A stretch of DNA of 64,000 nt from Streptomyces sp. NBC_00525 (GTDB lineage Bacteria > Actinomycetota > Actinomycetes > Streptomycetales > Streptomycetaceae), in assembly GCF_036346595.1 (NCBI RefSeq), contig NZ_CP107834.1, forward strand, positions 1,364,001 to 1,428,000, in the 5' to 3' direction. The position numbers and the translations under genes are program-made. A model generated the notes under the pieces. That model saw only the letters and a program-made list of their open reading frames with translations, was not told the origin of the DNA and searched no databases. Shown piece after piece: positions 58,138-64,000 of this stretch; the first letter of the stretch is position 1, and each line of letters begins with the position of its first letter.

Positions 58138-58749
58138 ATGGAAAGCAGTAGCAGCGCGCGCCGCCGGGCCACCCGGCAGAGGCTCTACGAAGCGGCCGTC
58201 ACCCTCATCGCCGAGAAGGGCTTCTCGGCGACCACGGTGGACGAGATCGCCGACCGGGCCGGGGTCGCCAAGGGCACGGTCTACTACAACTTCAAGAGCA
58301 AGACCGAACTCTTCGAGGAACTGCTGCGCCACGGCGTCGGGCTGCTCACCGCCTCCCTGCGCACCGCGGCCGAGGAGACCGCGGCGCGCGGCGGCAGCCG
58401 GGTCGAGGCGCTGGACGCCATGATCCGGGCCGGTCTCGTCTTCATCGACCGCTACCCCGCCTTCACCCAGCTGTACGTGGCGGAGCTGTGGCGCACCAAC
58501 CGCGCCTGGCAGTCCACCCTTCTCGTGGTGCGCCGCGAGGCGGTCGCCGTGGTGGAGGGCGTCATCGAGGAGGGTGTGGCGGCCGGCGAGCTGAGCGAGG
58601 AGATCGACGTCCCGCTGACGGCGGCGGCGCTGGTCGGCATGGTGCTGGTGGCGGCGCTGGACTGGCAGGCGTTCCAGCCGGAGCGCTCGATCGACGACGT
58701 GCACTCGGCGCTGTCCCTGCTGCTGCGCGGCCGGGTCAGCGGACGCTGA
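58138..58749 (+). CDS. TetR/AcrR-family transcriptional regulator
   Basis: 203 aa. N-terminal HTH (LIAEKGFSATTVDEIADRAG then VAKGTVYYNFKSK, residues ~10-55) and a helical ligand domain. It presumably represses its own cassette through the dyad at 55236. ATG 58138 is preceded too closely by GGAGG; GTG 58105 overlaps the YhgE stop (GTGA) and is an alternative start adding 11 residues. A GAGAAT hexamer 7 nt before 58138 also allows a leaderless form. Confidence 0.92.
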   Translation: MESSSSARRRATRQRLYEAAVTLIAEKGFSATTVDEIADRAGVAKGTVYYNFKSKTELFEELLRHGVGLLTASLRTAAEETAARGGSRVEALDAMIRAGLVFIDRYPAFTQLYVAELWRTNRAWQSTLLVVRREAVAVVEGVIEEGVAAGELSEEIDVPLTAAALVGMVLVAALDWQAFQPERSIDDVHSALSLLLRGRVSGR

Positions 58750-58916
58750 GGCCCGCGCGCCCGCCCCGTACGCACGGAAGGCGCCGGAGGAGCATCCCCC
58801 GTGACCGCGTCCCCCACGGTCCCGTCTCCTCCGCCGCGCCTCCGCCGGAAGGAGGTGCCGCCCACTCTGCCGTCCGGCCGGGTCGCGGCCCATCCGTGCG
58901 GCTACTCATCCCGCGC

Positions 58917-58936
58917 CCTGAGTACGGGTACTCAGG
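58917..58936. promoter_or_regulatory. Palindrome CCTGAGTAC-GG-GTACTCAGG with extra half-site
   Basis: 9-bp perfect inverted repeat with a 2-bp centre, 55 nt before the DUF4126 gene. A third TACTCA half-site is at 58903-58908. Strong operator candidate for an unidentified dimeric regulator of the DUF4126 (and perhaps oxidoreductase) genes. Confidence 0.6.
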
Positions 58937-58990
58937 TCCGGGCGTCCGCGCCCTGCCGAGATGTCGCGCCCGCTGGCTACGATCACCTGC

Positions 58991-59617
58991 GTGTCGGTAC
59001 TCCCTCTGGTATTCACAAGCGGCTGGGCGAGCGGGATCAACGCGTACGCGGTGGTCCTCCTGCTCGGCATATTCGGCGCGACCGGCGTCAGCGACGAGGT
59101 GCCCGCCTCCCTCCAGCGCACGGACGTGCTGGTGGTCGTCGCGGTGCTCTTCCTCTGCGAGGTGGTCGCGGACAAGATCCCGTACGTGGACACCGTCTGG
59201 GACGCGGTGCACACGGTGATCAGGCCGGTGGCGGGTGCCGTGGTGGCGGCGCTGCTGGCCGGTGAGAGCGGTTCGCTGCCCGAGATCGCGGCCGGCGCCA
59301 TCGGGGGTTCCACCGCGCTGGTGAGCCATCTGGTCAAGGCCGGTACGCGCATGGCGGTCAACAGCTCCCCCGAGCCGTTCAGCAACATCGTGCTGAGCGC
59401 CGTCGAGGACCTGGGCGTCGCGGCCGTCATCACCTTCGCGATCTTCCATCCGTGGATCGCGGCCGGGATCGCCGGGACGTTCCTGGTCATGGGCCTGGTG
59501 ATCGTGGTCTTCCTGGCCTCCCGCATCCGCCGGTTCTGGCGCCGCCGGGCGCAGCGGCGCGAGGAGAAGCGCCGGGCCCGGTCGGCCTTCCCCGCTCCGG
59601 GCATGCCGCCGACCTGA
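58991..59617 (+). CDS. DUF4126 membrane protein
   Basis: 208 aa. Begins SVLPLVFTSGWASGINAYAV, the DUF4126 signature; about five TM segments and a basic C-terminal tail (RRFWRRRAQRREEKRR). GTG 58991 has no Shine-Dalgarno but TACGAT ends 7 nt before it, so it is probably leaderless. An ATG at 58961 is in frame but adds residues not typical of the family. Function unknown. Confidence 0.88.
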   Translation: MSVLPLVFTSGWASGINAYAVVLLLGIFGATGVSDEVPASLQRTDVLVVVAVLFLCEVVADKIPYVDTVWDAVHTVIRPVAGAVVAALLAGESGSLPEIAAGAIGGSTALVSHLVKAGTRMAVNSSPEPFSNIVLSAVEDLGVAAVITFAIFHPWIAAGIAGTFLVMGLVIVVFLASRIRRFWRRRAQRREEKRRARSAFPAPGMPPT

Positions 59618-59655
59618 CGGCCGGGCCTGCCGGGGCGGCCGTTAGGGTCGCCTGC

Positions 59656-61176
59656 ATGGCACGAATTGCGGTGATCGGCGCCGGGATGGGCGCGATGGCG
59701 GCGGCGGCCCGGCTGGCCGTGGCAGGCCACCGGGTGACGGTGTACGAGCGGTCCGGCGGCTACGGCGGTGCGCTCGGGCGCCACGCCGAGGAGGGGTTCG
59801 CGTTCGACACGGGCCCCGGGCTGCTGCATCTGCCCGCGGTCTACCGGGACCTGTTCGTGAAGACCGGCAAGGAGCCGCTGGAGCGGTGCGTGACGCTGAC
59901 CCAGGTGGACCCGGCGAGCCGTCATCTCTTCGCGGACGGCACCGATGTCCGCCTGCCGAACGCCTCGCGCGCCGGGACCGTCGCCGCCCTGGACGCGGCG
60001 CTGGGCGGGGGCGCGGGCGGGAAGTGGGGTGCCTTCCTGGACCGGGCCCGGGAGGCCTGGGACCGCTCGCGGCGGCCGCTCCTGGAGGAGCCTCTGCGCC
60101 CCGACTGGCAGGTGCTGGGCCGTGATCCGTATCCGGCCGAGGAGCGCCGGCGGCTGCTGCGTCCGGCGCGGCGGGCGACGACGGTGGCGCAGACGGGTGC
60201 CCGGGAGCTGGCCGATCCCCGGCTGGCGGCGCTGCTCGACGGCTGCGCGCTGGCGTACGGGCTCGATCCGCTGCACGCCCCGGCGGGCGCGGCGCTGCTG
60301 CCGTACATGGAGGAGACGTTCGGCAGCTGGTACGTCATGGGCGGCATGCGGGAGCTGGCGCGTGCGGTGTACGAGCGGTGTCTGGCCCGGAAGGTCGAGT
60401 TCGTCTTCGGGGCCGAGGTGGTCCGTGTCGTGGTGGCGGACGGCCGCGCGGCGGGCGTGGAGCTGGCGGACGGCACGGTCGCGGAGGCGGCGCACGTGGT
60501 GCTGGGGGCGCGGCCGTGGCCGGGGCTGCTGCCCGGCCGGGAGCTGTGGGCGGACGGTGAGGTGACGGTGCGTCCGGGGGCGGCGGCCGGGTCCGGGGCG
60601 AGCGGCCGGTTCATGGTGCTGCTGTCGCTGCGCGGTGCCCGGCCGGCGGACGCCGCGCACCGGACCGTGGTGCATCCGGCGGACGGGGCGGCCGAGCGCG
60701 AGGCGGTGTTCGGGGGCCGGGTCGCCGCGCACCCCACGGTGACCGTGCTGCGGCCGGACGACCCGGCGACCCGGCCGGACGCGGACCACGAGGCGGTGAC
60801 GCTGACGGCGACGGTGGCGCCGCACGGCCCGGTGGACTGGACGGACGGGGAGCTGCGGACGCGGTTCGCGCGGACGCTGGTCTCGGTGGCGGAGGCGGCC
60901 GTGCCGGGTCTCGGGGACCGGGTGCTGCGGACGCGGGTGCGGACGCCCGCCGAGACCGCGGCGGACACGGGGGCCGAGGGCGGCGCGGTGCCGCCGCCTG
61001 CGCTGGCGGGGGCCGGGGGCGCGTTCCTGCATCCGGCCAACCGGACCGGGCTGCCGGGGCTGTTGCTGGCGGGCGGCTGGTCGCATCCGGGCGGCGGACT
61101 CGCTCACGCGGGCATGTCGGGGGCGCTGGTCGCCGGGACCGTGGTGGAGGGGGACGGCTTCCGGGGCTCGCGGTGA
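59656..61176 (+). CDS. FAD-dependent oxidoreductase, phytoene-desaturase-like
   Basis: 506 aa. N-terminal dinucleotide-binding motif VIGAGMGAMAAAARLAVAGH with VYERSGGYGG, then FDTGPGLLHLP, and a C-terminal LAGGWSHPGGGLAHAGMSG FAD motif. Family: amine-oxidase/phytoene-desaturase type. No other carotenoid genes are nearby, so the substrate is open. ATG 59656 without Shine-Dalgarno; TAGGGT ends 7 nt before it, so leaderless. Confidence 0.92.
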   Translation: MARIAVIGAGMGAMAAAARLAVAGHRVTVYERSGGYGGALGRHAEEGFAFDTGPGLLHLPAVYRDLFVKTGKEPLERCVTLTQVDPASRHLFADGTDVRLPNASRAGTVAALDAALGGGAGGKWGAFLDRAREAWDRSRRPLLEEPLRPDWQVLGRDPYPAEERRRLLRPARRATTVAQTGARELADPRLAALLDGCALAYGLDPLHAPAGAALLPYMEETFGSWYVMGGMRELARAVYERCLARKVEFVFGAEVVRVVVADGRAAGVELADGTVAEAAHVVLGARPWPGLLPGRELWADGEVTVRPGAAAGSGASGRFMVLLSLRGARPADAAHRTVVHPADGAAEREAVFGGRVAAHPTVTVLRPDDPATRPDADHEAVTLTATVAPHGPVDWTDGELRTRFARTLVSVAEAAVPGLGDRVLRTRVRTPAETAADTGAEGGAVPPPALAGAGGAFLHPANRTGLPGLLLAGGWSHPGGGLAHAGMSGALVAGTVVEGDGFRGSR

Positions 61177-61201
61177 GCCCGGCGCGGGGCGGGGCAGCCG
61201 G

Positions 61202-62068
61202 TCAGTAGCGGTACTGGCCGTCGTGGCCCGTGTCGTAGCCGTCGGGGTACGGGGCCGGCCGGCCTGCGGGCTGCTGCGGGTACCGCTCGCTCTCGCGCTG
61301 CTGCGGCACCCAGACGCCGCCGGGCGGGGTGTCGGACCCGTAGGCGTCGGGCTGTGCGTACGGGTCGTACTGCGGGGTGCCGTCGTAGCCGCCGTAGCCG
61401 TCGTACGCGCCGTACTGCGGGGTGCTCGCGGTGGTGCCGATGTACGGGTCGGAGTAGGCGGCGTAGCTCTGCGGGTCGGTGCCGTAGTCGTACTGACCGG
61501 CTCCGGCGTACGGGTCCTGGTCCCGGGCGGGCCGGGCCGGGAAGTCGGTGTAGGGGGCGTAGGCGTCGTAGCCCTGCGCGTCCTGGGATTCCGGGCCGGA
61601 GCTCTGGGGGGCGGGGTCGCCGTAGACGCCGTACTGGCCGGTGTCCTCGGGCATCGGCTCGGTCTCGTAGACCGCGGCGGGGGTGTGCGGCGGGGCGGCG
61701 GGGACGGGCGGGGCGTCCGGGGCGGTGCCCTCGTACTCCACCTCCAGGCCGGAGACCTCCAGCGTGGGCTTGCGGACGGCGGCGCCGCCGCGCCGGCGGC
61801 GGCTCTCGCCGGGCTTGCCCCCGATGGCCCAGCCGGTGGAGAAGCCCTTGCGGAAGGAGAGCGTCACATAGGTCTGGCCGGTGGCGAAGGCGATCGCGCC
61901 GAGGGCGATGACGGGCACGGACGGCATCAGGACGCCGATGACGACGCAGAGGAAGCCGGTGAAGGCGAGGAGCCGCCAGCGCAGCCGCGCCTTGTACTGC
62001 AGCAGTACCTCGCCGAGCAGCCACAGCGCGACGACACCGAACGCGATGTAGAGGACCGTCCAGCCCAT
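61202..62068 (-). CDS. Membrane protein with Tyr/Gly/Gln-rich tail
   Basis: 288 aa. Two or three N-terminal TM segments (WTVLYIAFGVVALWLLGEVL; LLAFTGFLCVVIGVLM; VIALGAIAFATGQTYVTL), a basic stretch (GESRRRRGG), then a ~170-residue disordered cytoplasmic tail with Tyr spaced every 3-6 residues (YDAYAPYTDF, YGAYDGYGGYDG). ATG 62068 preceded by AAGGGGG. Function unknown; conserved near metF in Streptomyces as I recall. Confidence 0.85.
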   Translation of the reverse strand: MGWTVLYIAFGVVALWLLGEVLLQYKARLRWRLLAFTGFLCVVIGVLMPSVPVIALGAIAFATGQTYVTLSFRKGFSTGWAIGGKPGESRRRRGGAAVRKPTLEVSGLEVEYEGTAPDAPPVPAAPPHTPAAVYETEPMPEDTGQYGVYGDPAPQSSGPESQDAQGYDAYAPYTDFPARPARDQDPYAGAGQYDYGTDPQSYAAYSDPYIGTTASTPQYGAYDGYGGYDGTPQYDPYAQPDAYGSDTPPGGVWVPQQRESERYPQQPAGRPAPYPDGYDTGHDGQYRY

Positions 62069-62118
62069 GCCCGCCCCCTTCTACGGCCACCGCCCCGGAT
62101 GGTGGCGGGTACGGCCGG

Positions 62119-63036
62119 TCACGACTGCTTGTGCAGTCCGAGATTCTCGTAGATCTCGAGCGTCGCAGTCGAGTTGTTCAGCGTGATGAAGTGCAGTCCG
62201 GGCACACCCTCGGAGAGCAGCTTCGCGCAGAACCGCGTTGCGAAGTCGATGCCAATGGAGCGTACAGCGGCGGCGTCGTCCTTGACGGCGAGGATGCGCT
62301 CTTTCAGCTCCGCGGGCATGGTCGCGTTGCTGAGCTGGGGGAACCGCTCCAGTTGCCGGACGCTGGTGACGGGCATGACCTCGGGGATGATCGGTGTGTC
62401 GCAACCGGCGGCGACCACCCGGTCACGCATCCGGAGATACGCCTCCGGGTCGAAGAACATCTGGGTGATCGCGTAGTCGGCGCCCGCGCGGCACTTGTCC
62501 ACGAAGTGCCGGGTGTCGGTGTCCCAGTCGGTGGAGCGGGGGTGCCGCTCGGGGAACGCGGCGACGCCCACGCAGAAGTCGCCGGCCTCCTTGATCAGCC
62601 GGACCAGGTCCGCCGCGTACTTCACGCCCTGCGGGTGCTCGACCCAGGTGCCCATCGGGTCGCCCGGCGGGTCGCCGCGCACGGCGAGGATGTTGCGGAT
62701 GCCGGCGTCGGCGTACTGGCCGACCATGTTGCGCAGTTCGGCGATGGAGTGGTTGACCGCCGTGAGGTGGGCGACGGGGGTGAGCGTGGACTCGGCGGCG
62801 ATGTCCTGGGTGGCCTTCACCGTGCCGGCGCGGGTGGAGCCGCCGGCTCCGTACGTGACGGAGACGAAGCTCGGGCGGACGGCCTCGACCCGGCGCAGCG
62901 CGTTCCACAGGTTGCGCTCGCCCTTCTCGGTCTTGGGCGCCCAGAACTCGAAGGAGTACGAGGTCGTACCGGTCGCGAGCATCTCGCGCACGGTGCGCGC
63001 GCGATCTGTCCTGGTGGAAGGTGTACCAAGGGCCAT
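62119..63036 (-). CDS. metF: 5,10-methylenetetrahydrofolate reductase
   Basis: 305 aa. Makes 5-methyl-THF for methionine synthesis (FAD enzyme, NADH donor). Motifs: [15 protein letters not shown] near the N-terminus (catalytic Glu), [33 protein letters not shown] and [14 protein letters not shown]. Start ATG 63036; no Shine-Dalgarno, but a promoter fits just upstream. Confidence 0.97.
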   Translation of the reverse strand: MALGTPSTRTDRARTVREMLATGTTSYSFEFWAPKTEKGERNLWNALRRVEAVRPSFVSVTYGAGGSTRAGTVKATQDIAAESTLTPVAHLTAVNHSIAELRNMVGQYADAGIRNILAVRGDPPGDPMGTWVEHPQGVKYAADLVRLIKEAGDFCVGVAAFPERHPRSTDWDTDTRHFVDKCRAGADYAITQMFFDPEAYLRMRDRVVAAGCDTPIIPEVMPVTSVRQLERFPQLSNATMPAELKERILAVKDDAAAVRSIGIDFATRFCAKLLSEGVPGLHFITLNNSTATLEIYENLGLHKQS

Positions 63037-63042
63037 ACGGGC

Positions 63043-63071
63043 AGGTTAACCAGGGCGGAGCGGACCCCCAA
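63043..63071 (-). promoter_or_regulatory. Putative leaderless promoter of metF
   Basis: Minus strand: TTGGGG (plus 63066-63071), 17-nt spacer, TAACCT (63043-63048), then 6 nt to the ATG at 63036. Confidence 0.5.
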
Positions 63072-63140
63072 CCAAACCGGGACCTTTTGCCGGATTTGAC
63101 TGATTCTTGTCCACGCTTCGGACAGATTCGTCCCAACCGT

Positions 63141-63842
63141 CTACCGGGCCGACTCCGGGCGGCCGTTTTCCGCGTCCGGCGCGCCCGGTCGGGCTCCGGC
63201 GCGCTCGCGGACCCTCCGGGCCAGTTCAGCGGCGGCGGCACCGGGATCGGACGCCTCGGTGAGGGCCCGTACGACGACGATCCGGCGGGCCCCGGCGTCC
63301 AGAACCCGGTCGAGGTTGTCCGCGTCGATGCCCCCGATGGCGAACCAGGGGCGCTCCGGGGCGAGCGAGGCGGCGTAGCGCACGAGGTCGAGTCCGGGGG
63401 CGTGGCGGCCGGGCTTGGTGGGGGTGGGCCAGCAGGGGCCGGTGCAGAAGTAGTCGACGCCGGGTTCGGCGACGGCGGCGTCCACCTCGGCCTCGGCGTG
63501 CGTGGAGCGGCCGATGACCGGCCCCGCGCCGATGATCGCGCGGGCCGCCGGCACCGGCAGGTCGCCCTGGCCCAGGTGCAGCACGTCGGCGCCGATGGCG
63601 TGGGCGACGTCGGCCCGGTCGTTGACGGCGAGGAGCTTGCCGTGCCGTGCGCAGGCGTCGGCGAGGACCGCGAGGTGTTCCAGTTCCTCGGCGGCCTCCA
63701 TGCCCTTGTCGCGCAGCTGGACTATGTCCACCCCGCCGGCGAGCACCGCGTCGAGGAACTCGGGCAGGTCGCCCTGGCGCCGGCGGGCGTCCGTGCAGAG
63801 GTAGAGCCGGGCGTCGGACAGCTGCGCGCGAGGCGTGGGCAT
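63141..63842 (-). CDS. thiE: Thiamine-phosphate synthase
   Basis: 233 aa TIM-barrel enzyme joining HMP-PP and thiazole phosphate to give thiamine phosphate. Motifs: [50 protein letters not shown] and [15 protein letters not shown] 63842 with a GGGGGGAA box upstream. The C-terminal ~25 residues are a disordered extension. Confidence 0.96.
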   Translation of the reverse strand: MPTPRAQLSDARLYLCTDARRRQGDLPEFLDAVLAGGVDIVQLRDKGMEAAEELEHLAVLADACARHGKLLAVNDRADVAHAIGADVLHLGQGDLPVPAARAIIGAGPVIGRSTHAEAEVDAAVAEPGVDYFCTGPCWPTPTKPGRHAPGLDLVRYAASLAPERPWFAIGGIDADNLDRVLDAGARRIVVVRALTEASDPGAAAAELARRVRERAGARPGAPDAENGRPESAR

Positions 63843-63884
63843 GGTGCGGGTTCCCCCCTGGGAAAGCGGTTCGGTGGTGCGGCA

Positions 63885-63929
63885 CGGGGACGCGGACCGC
63901 CCGCTCGCGCGGCGCGGTCCGCGTCCCCG
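63885..63929 (-). terminator. 16-bp perfect hairpin terminator
   Basis: Arms 63885-63900 and 63914-63929 are exact complements; 13-nt loop. It begins 15 nt past the stop of the minus-strand gene entering at the right edge, ending that transcript ahead of thiE. Confidence 0.85.
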
Positions 63930-63944
63930 CGGTGGTGCGGTCGG

Positions 63945-64000
63945 TCAGACGGCGAGCGCCTGGGCGCGGCGCTTCACCTCCGTGCCGCGATTCTCACTCA
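63945..64000 (-). CDS. C-terminal end of an unidentified minus-strand gene
   Basis: The last 17 codons of an open frame (ending TEVKRRAQALAV, stop 63945-63947) enter from the right edge. The terminator hairpin 15 nt downstream supports a real gene end. Too little sequence to name it. Confidence 0.45.
   Translation of the reverse strand, partial: SENRGTEVKRRAQALAV

Overview
The window is chromosomal core DNA from a high-GC actinomycete, almost certainly a Streptomyces. Support comes from the very strong third-position GC bias, frequent GTG starts, and a gene order (his genes, dnaE1, lspA-rluD, ileS, divIVA, the dcw cluster, metF, thiE) that I recognise as the conserved Streptomyces arrangement. 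I see no prophage, insertion sequence, CRISPR array, tRNA or rRNA.

Layout. 1-2819 (minus): hisB (cut by the window edge), hisC and hisD, overlapping by 4 nt each. 2966-7103 (plus): a beta-helix/two-TM membrane protein, a hypothetical, a LON-substrate-binding-domain protein and a YbaK-type deacylase. 7228-11205 (minus): a DUF2567 membrane protein, an ABC-2 exporter pair and a NYN-domain protein. 11437-21418: a 59-aa hydrophilic protein, dnaE1 (minus), a DUF2252 kinase-like protein, a membrane protein with a DsbA-like thioredoxin, a secreted M43 zinc protease, a dienelactone-hydrolase-like protein (minus) and an MscS-type channel. 21425-25364 (minus): a CPA1 Na+/H+ antiporter, rluD, lspA and a TraR/DksA protein. 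25627-29078: ileS behind a T-box leader. 29171-46942 (minus): the division and cell-wall (dcw) cluster, transcribed rsmH-ftsL-ftsI-murE-murF-mraY-murD-ftsW-murG-ftsQ-ftsZ-pgeF-yggS-sepF-yggT-divIVA, headed by a long leader hairpin that fits the actinomycete mraW RNA. 47321-52976 (plus): beta-carbonic anhydrase and a MoxR-DUF58-transglutaminase triad. 53039-55109 (minus): DUF3040 protein, SAM methyltransferase and a HEPN protein. 55276-58749 (plus): a degenerate ABC-ATPase, a YhgE/Pip membrane protein and a TetR regulator, behind a strong palindromic operator. 58991-63842: DUF4126 protein, FAD oxidoreductase, a Tyr/Gly-tailed membrane protein (minus), metF (minus) and thiE (minus); then the last codons of another minus-strand gene.

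How it works together. The dcw block makes lipid II (MurE, MurF, MraY, MurD, MurG) and builds the septum (FtsZ, SepF, FtsQ, FtsL, FtsW, FtsI), with DivIVA directing polar growth. It lacks mraZ, murC, ddl and ftsA. Many starts overlap the upstream stop as GTGA or ATGA, which points to translational coupling. ileS is controlled by uncharged tRNA-Ile through sequestration of its ribosome-binding site.

Most worth a second look: the IleRS carries a GXHH form of the HIGH motif, which is linked to mupirocin hyper-resistance; the YhgE cassette has an ATPase lacking several catalytic motifs and a 26-bp dyad over its promoter; the HEPN protein keeps an RX4H motif; an H1-like tail is fused to a DksA/TraR domain missing its fourth cysteine; the DUF2252 protein has phosphotransferase-like motifs; and at least six genes look leaderless.
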